From the NCBI GenBank assembly GCA_947500755.1, contig CANMTO010000022.1:1-38803 (forward strand): a stretch of DNA of 38,803 bases, read 5' to 3'. The notes beneath the pieces were generated by a model, which saw only the letters and a list, made by a program, of their open reading frames with translations, made no database searches and was not told the origin of the DNA. This document shows, one piece after another, positions 24,837 through 33,666 of the stretch; position 1 is the stretch's first letter; every line of letters starts with the position of its first letter. The translations under genes and the position numbers were made by a program. The stretch comes from Flavobacteriales bacterium (GTDB lineage: Bacteria; Bacteroidota; Bacteroidia; Flavobacteriales_D; Crocinitomicaceae).

Positions 24837-26792
24837 ATGAGCAGTATATACAAACCGGGACCGTTCCTCTCAAAAATAAACATTCCCGAAGATCTTAGGT
24901 CCCAATTCACCAAAACCGACTTACCACAAGTCTCAAGTGAATTAAGGCAGTACATTGTGGATGTAATTTCTGAAATAGGGAACAGCCATTTTGGCGCCAG
25001 TTTGGGTGTGGTTGAGCTAACAGTAGCGCTGCATTATGTGTTCAATACACCAAAAGATCAATTGGTATGGGATGTTGGGCATCAAGCCTATGGGCACAAA
25101 ATTCTAACAGGAAGAAGGGAACAATTTCATACCAACCGATTGAAAGGGGGGATTTCCGGTTTTCCAAAGCGTTCCGAAAGCGAATACGATACCTTTGGTG
25201 TCGGACACTCTTCCACGTCGATTTCTGCAGCTTTGGGGATGGCGATAGCGAGCCGATCTAAAGGAGACCTTAACAAACACCATATTGCTGTGATTGGTGA
25301 CGGAGCAATGACCGCAGGCTTAGCCTTTGAAGGATTAAATCACGCAGGGTTTGAAAAGGACGCGAATTTACTCGTAATCCTTAACGATAATTGCATGTCG
25401 ATTGACCCAAATGTGGGCGCTCTTAAAGAGTATCTTACCGATATCACTACCTCTCATACATACAATAAAGTGAAGGATGAGGTTTGGAATTGGCTTGGAG
25501 TGATTTCTAAATTTGGACCTGACGCACAAAAAATTGCGTCCAAGGTTTCTCACGCACTCAAAAGTACCCTACTCAATCAGTCGAATTTATTTGAATCCTT
25601 AAATTTTAGATATTTTGGCCCTGTAGACGGTCATGACGTAGAAGGCTTAGTTAAAGTGCTAGAAGACTTAAAAGATATTCCCGGACCTAAAATTCTTCAT
25701 TGCCTTACGAAAAAGGGTGCAGGATATAAGTTTTCCGAAGAGGGCAACCCCACAAAATGGCATGCCCCAGGAGTATTCAATAAGGATACGGGAGAAATCG
25801 TTAAGGTTGTGCCCATTGGACCAGAGGCCCCAAAGTATCAAGATGTCTTTGGCCACACGATTGTTGAATTAGCCGAACGCAATAAAAACATCATGGGAAT
25901 TACACCGGCAATGCCAAGCGGTAGTTCGTTGAATATTATGATGAAAGCCATGCCAGATCGCGCTTTTGATGTGGGGATTGCCGAACAACACGCCGTTACC
26001 TTCAGTGCCGGTCTAGCAACGCAAGGAATGTTGCCCTTTTGTAATATTTATTCATCTTTCATGCAGCGGGCATTTGACCAAGTCTTACATGATGTAGCCC
26101 TGCAAAACCTGAATGTTGTTTTTTGTTTAGATCGTGGGGGCTTAGTTGGGGCAGATGGCGCATCACATCATGGGGCCTATGACCTAGCGTATATGCGTTG
26201 TATTCCAAATATGGTGGTTTCCGCGCCAATGAATGAGCAAGAATTACGCAACCTAATGTATACGGCTCAACTCGAAAATAAAGGGCCATTTACCATTCGT
26301 TACCCAAGGGGTAATGGTGTTATGACCGATTGGAAAACGCCATTTGAAGAAATTCCGGTTGGAAAAGGCAGAAGAGTTTCCTCCGGAGAAAGCGTTGCCA
26401 TTTTAACCATTGGTCACCCAGGTAATTTTGCGCAGGAAGCCATTAAAACCTTAACTAAGTCAGGAATTACGCCTGCGCATTATGATTTGCGCTTTGTTAA
26501 GCCACTCGACGAGATGCTATTGCATGAAGTTTTCTCCAAATTTGATAAGGTAATTACCGTGGAAGATGGTTGTTTAATGGGGGGATTTGGTTCAGCGGTA
26601 TTAGAGTTTATGGCGGATCGGGGCTATAAAGCCGAAGTTGTTCGTCTAGGGATTCCGGATGAGTTTATTCACCATGGAACCCAAGAAGAACTGTGGGATA
26701 CTTGTGGCTTTGATGTTGCTGCGATTGTCGCTTCGGTTGAGCGCATACTTATGGTCGATATTACAAAAACAGCCGGAGTTCAGCTCGGGTAA
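24837..26792 (+). CDS. dxs: 1-deoxy-D-xylulose-5-phosphate synthase
   Basis: This thiamine-diphosphate enzyme condenses pyruvate and glyceraldehyde 3-phosphate, the first step of the MEP isoprenoid pathway. The 651-residue product is close to family length. Clear marks are GNSHFGASLGVVELTVALHY (about 47-66), DVGHQAYGHKILTGR, and the ThDP motif GDGAMTAGLAFEGLNHAG ending in NDNCMS. The second half has the transketolase-like RAFDVGIAEQHAVTFSAGLA with the catalytic glutamate. The start at 24837 matches the family opening (FLSKINIPEDLR). It is divergent from ctaB; isoprenoid supply and haem farnesylation share substrates, which makes the shared upstream palindrome interesting. The MFS gene follows 35 bp later. 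Confidence 0.96.
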   Translation: MSSIYKPGPFLSKINIPEDLRSQFTKTDLPQVSSELRQYIVDVISEIGNSHFGASLGVVELTVALHYVFNTPKDQLVWDVGHQAYGHKILTGRREQFHTNRLKGGISGFPKRSESEYDTFGVGHSSTSISAALGMAIASRSKGDLNKHHIAVIGDGAMTAGLAFEGLNHAGFEKDANLLVILNDNCMSIDPNVGALKEYLTDITTSHTYNKVKDEVWNWLGVISKFGPDAQKIASKVSHALKSTLLNQSNLFESLNFRYFGPVDGHDVEGLVKVLEDLKDIPGPKILHCLTKKGAGYKFSEEGNPTKWHAPGVFNKDTGEIVKVVPIGPEAPKYQDVFGHTIVELAERNKNIMGITPAMPSGSSLNIMMKAMPDRAFDVGIAEQHAVTFSAGLATQGMLPFCNIYSSFMQRAFDQVLHDVALQNLNVVFCLDRGGLVGADGASHHGAYDLAYMRCIPNMVVSAPMNEQELRNLMYTAQLENKGPFTIRYPRGNGVMTDWKTPFEEIPVGKGRRVSSGESVAILTIGHPGNFAQEAIKTLTKSGITPAHYDLRFVKPLDEMLLHEVFSKFDKVITVEDGCLMGGFGSAVLEFMADRGYKAEVVRLGIPDEFIHHGTQEELWDTCGFDVAAIVASVERILMVDITKTAGVQLG

Positions 26793-26827
26793 TCAAATTT
26801 AATTGTATTTTGGTCGAAACTTTGACC

Positions 26828-28255
26828 ATGAAAAAAACCAACTTTAGTGCCTTTGGTGCCCTAATCATTATTTTCTTTTTTTGGGGATTCGTTGCTTCTA
26901 GCAATGACATTTTGATCCCTGTTTTTAAAAAGGCACTCAACCTAAAACAAGACAAAGCCCAGTTGATTTCTGTCGCATTTTATATTGCATACACGGTGGG
27001 GTCTTTGATTTATTTTGCAATTTCAGGCATTTTGAAAAAAGACTTACTTAAAGTCTTGGGCTATCGAAATGGCTTAGCCTTGGGCTTGGTGATTTCCGCC
27101 CTAGGAACCTTGTTGTTCATTCCTGCTGCGAATGAGTCTTCGTTCCCATTGTTACTCGCTGGGCTATTTACCGTGGGAATAGGCTTTGCACTTCAACAAA
27201 TTGCGGCCAACCCTTTGGCCATCAACATGGGAGACCCATCCACCGGTAATTTGCGATTAAGTTTGGCGGGAGGCATTAATAATGTGGGAACCACCATCGG
27301 ACCCGTTTTAGTTTCCTTTGCGATTTTTGGTATGGCCGGAACAGGTTCCACAAACCTCGAGCTTTCAGCAGTAAAAATTCCATATTTAATCCTTGGTGCC
27401 ACCTTTATTTTAGCGGCAATATTTTTTAAATTTTCCAATGTTCCAGATCAAATTGAAGAGGAAGGGCCGGCTACCTCAGCACAAGTATCGATTCTCGCTG
27501 TGGCTAAAAAACCACAAGTAATTCTGGCGATGATTGCAATTTTCTTGTATGTGGGAGTAGAGGTGTCCACTGCGAGCAATCTTCCTGAATTCATGAGGTT
27601 AAAGCTTGGAAAGGCAGAGCACGAAATCACGCCATTTGTTTCTTTGTTTTGGGGCAGTTTGATGATTGGTCGTTGGGCCTCTGCGGCAGGCGCCTTTAAT
27701 GTTGGGGCAGACATTAAACAGCGGCTTTCGATCTTGTTGCCGTTTCTCGCCTTTTCAATTTTTATGTTAGCGAATTATATTGCAGGGCATAATGTTTCTC
27801 AATTCTATCCTTATTTGTTTTTGGTGATCGTTCTTATGGTTGCCGAAGCATTTACCGGTGGAAATCCAGTGAGACAATTGATCGTTTATTCAGTACTAGG
27901 CGCAGGGGCGCTCATGGTTGGTATTTTTGCCAGCGGCATGGTCAGTGTGTTTGCATTTATTTCCGTGGGCTTATTTTGCTCTACCCTGTGGCCTTGCATT
28001 TTTACCTTAGGTATTGCAGGACTGAATGAAAAAACTAATGCGGCTTCTAGCCTAATGATTATGATGATTATGGGAGGCGGATTTGTGTCGCAATGGCAGG
28101 CATCCTTAGGAACGAGTAAATCCATAGGTATCCAAAATTCGTATTGGATTGGAGTGCTCTGTTTTGTGTATCTCGCTTTTTTTGCGTGGGCGGTAAGTCG
28201 AATGCTGAAAAAACAGGGAATCACTCACTTAGATAGCGCTGAAACTACTCACTAA
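26828..28255 (+). CDS. FucP-type MFS sugar:proton symporter
   Basis: This 475-residue major facilitator protein has about twelve helices. The opening FFFWGFVASSNDILIPVFKK is typical of the fucose/glucose-galactose symporter (FucP/GluP) family, as are QQIAANPLAINMGDP and SLAGGINNVGTTIGPVL. Substrates in this family are monosaccharides such as glucose, galactose, fucose or mannose. Given the neighbouring beta-glucan genes, glucose is the best guess. A TTG at 26810 would extend the frame but adds no family sequence, so the ATG at 26828 is used. GGTC-N8-GACC (26812-26827) abuts the start codon. The Nudix-type regulator follows after 8 bp, so the two are co-transcribed. Confidence 0.88.
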   Translation: MKKTNFSAFGALIIIFFFWGFVASSNDILIPVFKKALNLKQDKAQLISVAFYIAYTVGSLIYFAISGILKKDLLKVLGYRNGLALGLVISALGTLLFIPAANESSFPLLLAGLFTVGIGFALQQIAANPLAINMGDPSTGNLRLSLAGGINNVGTTIGPVLVSFAIFGMAGTGSTNLELSAVKIPYLILGATFILAAIFFKFSNVPDQIEEEGPATSAQVSILAVAKKPQVILAMIAIFLYVGVEVSTASNLPEFMRLKLGKAEHEITPFVSLFWGSLMIGRWASAAGAFNVGADIKQRLSILLPFLAFSIFMLANYIAGHNVSQFYPYLFLVIVLMVAEAFTGGNPVRQLIVYSVLGAGALMVGIFASGMVSVFAFISVGLFCSTLWPCIFTLGIAGLNEKTNAASSLMIMMIMGGGFVSQWQASLGTSKSIGIQNSYWIGVLCFVYLAFFAWAVSRMLKKQGITHLDSAETTH

Positions 28256-28263
28256 TTCTGGCC

Positions 28264-28959
28264 ATGTATAAAATTGATTTTCCTGATTTTTTTAGTTCTG
28301 CATTTTCTGTAGACTGCTTGATTTTTGGATACGCGGAAGGGAAAATAAAAACGCTGCACATAAAGCGATCGGTAGACCCCTACAAAGATTATTGGGCCAT
28401 TCCTGGAGACTTGGTTTATCCGGACGAAGATTTACCCAACGCCGCGGAACGCATTCTTCGCGAATTAACCGGACTTACTAACATTCAAATGCATCAAGCG
28501 CATACCTTTGGAAGTCCTTCACGACATCCACAAGGCCGAGTTATTACAATCGCATATTTCGCGTTAGTAAGAATTGAAGACTTTTCCATCAAAGCCTCCT
28601 CATGGGCAAATGAAGTGAAATGGGAACCCGTATTGGAAGTTGGTGATTTGGCTTTTGATCACAATGAAATTTTAGAGGCGACTTTTGATCGGCTTAAAAA
28701 ACAACTCTCCATTGAACCCATCTGTTTTCAGTTACTTCCAGAGAAGTTTACCCTTAACGAATTTCAGCAATTATTCGAGTATGTGAATGGAATCCCATTA
28801 GATAAAGCCAATTTTAGAAAGAAAATTAAAGGTATTCCGTTGGTAAAAAACACGGAAAAACAAACCAATGTTAAGCATCGTCCAGCTCGGCTTTTTTCAT
28901 TTGATGCTCAAAATGAGTTAGATAGACTTGAACAAAGTGCTTGGGTTTTCAAAATGTAA
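28264..28959 (+). CDS. Nudix/NrtR-type transcriptional regulator
   Basis: This 231-residue protein has an N-terminal Nudix-like sensor domain (about 12-150) and a C-terminal winged helix (about 155-215) with the NrtR-like stretch LLPEKFTLNEFQQLFEYVNG and DKANFRKKIKG. The Nudix box (48-71) is degenerate: where the consensus has REUxEE it reads RILREL, so the catalytic Glu residues are partly lost and hydrolysis is unlikely. In Bacteroides, a protein of this architecture (AraR) is a sugar-responsive regulator of arabinose genes, while NrtR proper senses ADP-ribose. Here it lies between a sugar symporter and susC, so it is the likely regulator of the glucan locus (inference). No other transcription-factor gene is visible in this region. 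Confidence 0.82.
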   Translation: MYKIDFPDFFSSAFSVDCLIFGYAEGKIKTLHIKRSVDPYKDYWAIPGDLVYPDEDLPNAAERILRELTGLTNIQMHQAHTFGSPSRHPQGRVITIAYFALVRIEDFSIKASSWANEVKWEPVLEVGDLAFDHNEILEATFDRLKKQLSIEPICFQLLPEKFTLNEFQQLFEYVNGIPLDKANFRKKIKGIPLVKNTEKQTNVKHRPARLFSFDAQNELDRLEQSAWVFKM

Positions 28960-28974
28960 CGGAATTATTTAGAT

Positions 28975-29007
28975 ATTGTAAAAAATACAATAATATACTT
29001 ATATTTA
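28975..29007 (+). promoter_or_regulatory. susC promoter with palindromic operator candidate
   Basis: The perfect palindrome ATTGTA-AAAAA-TACAAT (28975-28991) overlaps the expected -33 position (TTG at 28976-28978). After 21 nt comes TATATTTA (29000-29007), one base from TAnnTTTG. A start near 29014 leaves a leader of about 85 nt. A variant of the palindrome with an identical -7 region recurs before the last gene (37940-37961). Confidence 0.55.
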
Positions 29008-29056
29008 CCATTCAATTGATAATAAAACAGTTGATTAGTTAGTTTTTACTTAGTGC

Positions 29057-29076
29057 GTGGGGAGGCAACTCCCCAC
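29057..29076 (+). promoter_or_regulatory. Leader hairpin with GNRA loop upstream of susC
   Basis: GTGGGGAG and CTCCCCAC form a perfect eight-base stem around GCAA, 22 bp before the susC ATG. No T run follows, so it is not a standard terminator. Possible roles are mRNA stability or translational control. Confidence 0.6.
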
Positions 29077-29098
29077 AAAGTAATTTTAAAAGAAAACA

Positions 29099-32000
29099 AT
29101 GAGAATAGGATTTTTACTTTTTGTCTTGGCATGTACTACGATAGGATTCGCTCAAATGAGGGTCGTTTCTGGAAAAGTAGTTAATGACGTAAACGAACCC
29201 TTAGGATTTGCGAAGATTTCCTCAAAATCACCTAAAGGAAATGCCTTAACAGCGAATGACGGATTCTTTTCAATTCAACTGAAAGATACCACTAGTGTTA
29301 CATTAACACTCTCTATTTATGGATATCAAACCCAAGAGGTGGTTGTTGGCCCTGGGGATCAGAACTTAGCGCTTATTATGAAGCCAGAGTTTTCTGATAA
29401 AAAGGAAATTACTGTCATTGGATATGGCGAGGCCAAAAACAAAACCATTACCGGTGCAACATCAAAAGTCGACGGAGAAGACATTGAAAAAATGAACATG
29501 GCGCGGATGGATCAAGCCCTGCAGGGTCAGATGGCGGGGGTGAGTATATCTACAAACTCCGGTTCACCAGGCGGTAGTGCGAACATACGGATTCGTGGCC
29601 TCGGCACCTTTGGGGATAACGACCCTTTAATTTTAGTGGATGGAATTGTATATGACTCTCAAGGATTAAATGCACTAAATCCGTCTGATATTAAATCGAT
29701 TACGGTGCTAAAGGATGCCATGGCAGGTATTTATGGTGTTCGTGCCGCAAATGGAGTGGTACTTGTTGAGACCAAGAATGGCTCAATAAACCGTAAACCA
29801 ACCATTGAATATAACGGGTATTTTGGCTTGCAAGAAACTTCTAAAAAACTTGATTTATTGCGCGCCGATGAATATGCCGTTATTAAAAACGAAATGTTCG
29901 CAATGGGCGGTCAAGCCATGCCTTTTGATAATGTGAATGTTGGAAACGGAACAGATTGGCAAGATCAAGTATTTACGCGCTCACCGGTACAAAGTCATAA
30001 CGTATCCTTGAATGGAGGAACCTTAAATACTCGATACTCTATTGGCTTGGGTTATTTCAATCAGGACGGTATTGTTGGTGGCTCAAAATCTCATTTTGAT
30101 CGTTATAATGCACGCCTTAATTTTTCAACCGACCTTTCCGATAAACTTAAATTGAATTCGGTGCTTTTGTTTTCAACTGAAGGCAGAAATACCCTTCCTG
30201 AAAATGGGATTGGTTCCGTATTATACAATGCGATTAACGCCTTCCCAACAGAACCTGTAATTTCTCCGATAGGGAATTACTCATACATGGAAGAAGTGAG
30301 CGACATCATTAATCCGGTGGCTCAAATCATGAACACCTACAACTGGAATCAAGCGCAAAAATTTGTTGGTAAGGAAGAGTTTGTCTACAAACCGCTTTCT
30401 TTTTTAACAGTTACGAATCGCTTCAATTATAATGTTTCTTTGGTGGATTCTAAGGTGTTCTCCCCATTGGTGTGGTACGGAGATGGAAAATATGCCAATA
30501 CGGCCCTTAATGATCAATTAGAATCACCTACGGTTGAACTGACTCCTGGATTTGAAATCGACCGAGGAGCAGCGATTTACGAAGAACGAAATACGTTTAG
30601 TGATTTATCCTACGAAGGATTTGCAAATTATGATCAAGTATTTAAAACGGATCATCAGGTGAAAGCAACAGCAGGGGTTACTATTTTTCAACGGGATGGA
30701 AAATCGCTAAATGGTGTTGCGTATGGCGTTCCGAATAATGATGTCAATTATGCAGATATTTCTGCCAATACTACCCAAGGAGGGTATTTAAATAATACTG
30801 GGTCTTGGGAATTTACGGAGCGTTTGGTTTCTGTATTCATGCGTGCTGAATATGGATTCAAAGAAAAGTACTTAGTTTCCATGGTGGTGCGTAGAGATGG
30901 CTCTAGTAAATTCGGACCAAATAGCCGCTTTGGAACCTTCCCATCCATGTCCGCAGGATGGTTAATTTCAGAAGAGAAATTCTTCAAATTCAAACCAATT
31001 GACTTATGTAAGTTGAGAGTAAGCTACGGGATTTCCGGAAATGATCAGATTCCAAATTTCGCATACCGAGCATTGCTCAATGGCGAAGGGGTTTACGTGT
31101 TTGATGATGTCATTACCCAAGGCGTGGCAATCGGTCGTCCTGCAAATCCAGATTTGAAATGGGAAACTACCCGGCAGTTAAACATTGGACTTGACCTTTC
31201 CTTTTGGAAGAAACTTTCTGTTACTACCAATTACTTTATCAAAAACACATTTGACCTTTTGTTCCAACCAGATGTTTCCGCATTAATGGGCTCCTATGGT
31301 CCAGGAGGTTATGCTCCGGTAATTAATGCAGGAAATGTGTCCAATAAAGGGTGGGAACTTGAATTAGGATATCGCTCAGATCGAACCAAAGATTTCTTAT
31401 ATGAGGCAAATTGGAACTTTACAGCAGTGAACAATGAAGTTACTGCGGTTCCAACGGGTGTTGATTATCTGCCTGGAGCTGCATTTAGCGTTGGAGGCGA
31501 TGTAGCGACACGTTTTCAGAAAGGATATGAAATTGGATATTTCTTTGGATACCAAACCGCAGGCATCTATCAATCACAAGAAGAAATCGATAATGCAGCC
31601 GTAGTTCAAGAGGGTGCTAAGCCTGGAGATTTAATTTTTGTTGATCAAGATGAAGACGGCGTTATTAGCTTTACTGATGATAGCGACAAAACCTATTTAG
31701 GTTCGGCAATTCCTGATTTCACCATGGGCTTCAATCTTTCAGGAAGCTATAAAGGATTTGATGTTTCTGCAAATTTTTATGCGTCTATTGGCAATGAAAT
31801 CATCCGAAATTATGAGCGTCAACAACCGTATGCGAATCAAATGAGCTATGTAATCGATCGCTGGGTTGGGCCTGAAAGTTCGTTTGATGTTCCACGTCAA
31901 ACCACAGAGCCTACACGTAACAATGTGTTTTCTTCTTTTTATGTAGAAGATGGATCCTTCTTACGTTTACGAAACCTACAAATAGGATATGCGTTTTCTA

Positions 32001-32191
32001 AAGATTGGTTACGTAAAATCAAAATGGAACAACTTCGTGTGTATGTGGCGGCAAACAACGTGTTAACGCTAACAAGATATATGGGTTATGATCCAGATTT
32101 AGGTTCAACAAGTGCATTATCTGCTGGGGTAGATTATGGATTATATCCACAGGCTAAAACAGTAATGGTTGGTTTACAATTTAAATTTTAA
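29099..32191 (+). CDS. susC: SusC/RagA-type TonB-dependent glycan transporter
   Basis: This outer-membrane import channel has 1030 residues and works with SusD in oligosaccharide uptake driven by TonB. In order: signal peptide ending GFAQ; a carboxypeptidase-regulatory-like beta domain (about 22-95); the plug domain (about 110-225) with the SusC-type signature ATSKVDGEDIEKM, GSPGGSANIRIRGLGTF and LVDGIVYD; then the 22-strand barrel, ending in VMVGLQFKF with the terminal phenylalanine usual for outer-membrane barrels. The substrate cannot be read directly. The downstream GH16 and GH3 point to beta-1,3-glucan. It is followed after 3 bp by susD. Its leader holds a palindrome and a hairpin, so it is likely the start of the main operon. 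Confidence 0.95.
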   Translation: MRIGFLLFVLACTTIGFAQMRVVSGKVVNDVNEPLGFAKISSKSPKGNALTANDGFFSIQLKDTTSVTLTLSIYGYQTQEVVVGPGDQNLALIMKPEFSDKKEITVIGYGEAKNKTITGATSKVDGEDIEKMNMARMDQALQGQMAGVSISTNSGSPGGSANIRIRGLGTFGDNDPLILVDGIVYDSQGLNALNPSDIKSITVLKDAMAGIYGVRAANGVVLVETKNGSINRKPTIEYNGYFGLQETSKKLDLLRADEYAVIKNEMFAMGGQAMPFDNVNVGNGTDWQDQVFTRSPVQSHNVSLNGGTLNTRYSIGLGYFNQDGIVGGSKSHFDRYNARLNFSTDLSDKLKLNSVLLFSTEGRNTLPENGIGSVLYNAINAFPTEPVISPIGNYSYMEEVSDIINPVAQIMNTYNWNQAQKFVGKEEFVYKPLSFLTVTNRFNYNVSLVDSKVFSPLVWYGDGKYANTALNDQLESPTVELTPGFEIDRGAAIYEERNTFSDLSYEGFANYDQVFKTDHQVKATAGVTIFQRDGKSLNGVAYGVPNNDVNYADISANTTQGGYLNNTGSWEFTERLVSVFMRAEYGFKEKYLVSMVVRRDGSSKFGPNSRFGTFPSMSAGWLISEEKFFKFKPIDLCKLRVSYGISGNDQIPNFAYRALLNGEGVYVFDDVITQGVAIGRPANPDLKWETTRQLNIGLDLSFWKKLSVTTNYFIKNTFDLLFQPDVSALMGSYGPGGYAPVINAGNVSNKGWELELGYRSDRTKDFLYEANWNFTAVNNEVTAVPTGVDYLPGAAFSVGGDVATRFQKGYEIGYFFGYQTAGIYQSQEEIDNAAVVQEGAKPGDLIFVDQDEDGVISFTDDSDKTYLGSAIPDFTMGFNLSGSYKGFDVSANFYASIGNEIIRNYERQQPYANQMSYVIDRWVGPESSFDVPRQTTEPTRNNVFSSFYVEDGSFLRLRNLQIGYAFSKDWLRKIKMEQLRVYVAANNVLTLTRYMGYDPDLGSTSALSAGVDYGLYPQAKTVMVGLQFKF

Positions 32192-32194
32192 TCG

Positions 32195-33655
32195 ATGAAA
32201 AATATTAAACGGTTGTTGATTGTTGGTTTAGTATTGGCAGGAATTTTTTCATGTAAAAAGTTCCTTTCAGTTGATCCACCGTATACGCAAGATGCAGAAA
32301 ATTATTTTAAAACACCGGAGGACTATGACCGAGCTTTAGTAGGTGCGTATGATTTACTGCAAACTTCCTTCATGTCTCTTTGGATCGGAGAAATCGCTTC
32401 TGATAATGCAATTGCCGGGGGAGAAAGCGCTAACGACTCGCAAGGTCTTCATCAAATCGATGCCATGACGCATGGAGGAGTTAATAACGATTTACGCAGT
32501 GTTTTCCGATGGAATTATGTTGGGATTTCAAGGGCTAATTATTTATTGGAAAATCAAGACAATATCGATTTCCCTGCAAAAGCACACATCATTGCCGAAG
32601 CTAAATTTTTGAGGGCATATTACTATTTTGAATTGGTTAAGTTCTTTGGCGATGTTCCATTGGTTATTGATAAACGACTTGGTATTGAAGAAGTTCGCTC
32701 GATTGATCGATCACCGAAAGCTGATGTATATGCGCAGATTGAAAAAGATTTAAAAGAGGCATATCCCGTATTAAATGCAGTTGCCGGTCAAAAAGGTAGA
32801 GCAACAAAAGGAGCTGCTCAAGCCCTCCTGGGAAAGGTGTATTTATATCAAAGTAAATGGACTGAGGCTGATCAAATGTTTGATTTGGTGATTACGAGCG
32901 GGCTTTATAGCCTTCATCCGGTATATACTGAACTTTTTGATGTTGCGCACGAAAACAATACGGAAACGGTATTTGATATTCAGTACTCTGGGTTAGAAGG
33001 TGGTGGTTACGGTTGTTTAGTTTGCCTAGAAGGTAATGCTGCGCCTGGATTTCAAGGGATTCGGCAGTATAGTGGCCCGGTTTATGGAGATGGAAATAGT
33101 TATAATCTACCAACACAAGACCTATATAATTTCTTCCCGGCGGGAGATCCGCGCAGGGCTGCGACCATTTTAGATATTGAAGCCTTTATCGCAGCACAAC
33201 CCAATCCAGGCGCAATAACGTATGCCATCGGCGCCGGAGGTCATACGGGATTTTACAACAATAAATACATCAAACGGCAAGGAGAAATTGGGCTGCCTGA
33301 TAATGATTTGACAAGTCCTGTGAATTATCGCGTCATTCGCTATGCGGATGTATTATTGATGTCCGCAGAAGCGAATTATCAGTTGGGTAATACTGCCGTA
33401 GCTCAAACTTATGTGAATCAAATCCGCTCGCGCGTTTCAATCCCAGGAGTTTCAGTAAATTCTTTGGATAAAATCTACAATGAGCGCCGCTTTGAATTAT
33501 CTGGAGAAGGGCATCGGTTTTTTGATTTAGTTAGAACCGGTAAAGCAGCAACAGCCATTCCAGGATTCATTGCTGGGAAACATGAAGTATTCCCAATTCC
33601 ACAAGTAGAAATAGATTTAACGGGAGGTCGTTGGCCTCAAAACCCAGGATATTAA
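32195..33655 (+). CDS. susD: SusD/RagB-type glycan-binding lipoprotein
   Basis: This cell-surface lipoprotein caps the SusC channel and binds the glycan. The 486-residue product has a lipobox IFSCKK (C20), followed by the conserved family opening FLSVDPPYTQDAENYFKTPEDYDRALVGAYDLLQ split over the first helix. TPR-like helices follow, with RAYYYFELVKFFGDVPLV (about 135-155) as the central SusD signature. The late NERRFELSGEGHRFFDLVRTG block is also typical of the C-terminal part. Spacing to susC is 3 bp and to the next gene about 11 bp, so it is the second gene of an operon. Ligand is inferred from neighbours. Confidence 0.95.
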   Translation: MKNIKRLLIVGLVLAGIFSCKKFLSVDPPYTQDAENYFKTPEDYDRALVGAYDLLQTSFMSLWIGEIASDNAIAGGESANDSQGLHQIDAMTHGGVNNDLRSVFRWNYVGISRANYLLENQDNIDFPAKAHIIAEAKFLRAYYYFELVKFFGDVPLVIDKRLGIEEVRSIDRSPKADVYAQIEKDLKEAYPVLNAVAGQKGRATKGAAQALLGKVYLYQSKWTEADQMFDLVITSGLYSLHPVYTELFDVAHENNTETVFDIQYSGLEGGGYGCLVCLEGNAAPGFQGIRQYSGPVYGDGNSYNLPTQDLYNFFPAGDPRRAATILDIEAFIAAQPNPGAITYAIGAGGHTGFYNNKYIKRQGEIGLPDNDLTSPVNYRVIRYADVLLMSAEANYQLGNTAVAQTYVNQIRSRVSIPGVSVNSLDKIYNERRFELSGEGHRFFDLVRTGKAATAIPGFIAGKHEVFPIPQVEIDLTGGRWPQNPGY

Positions 33656-33666
33656 TAGCCTTCATC

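Noticed and set aside
26802-26812. ATTGTA before the symporter gene as a third copy of the susC operator
   Set aside because: Only one arm is present; the second half reads GTCGAA instead of TACAAT.
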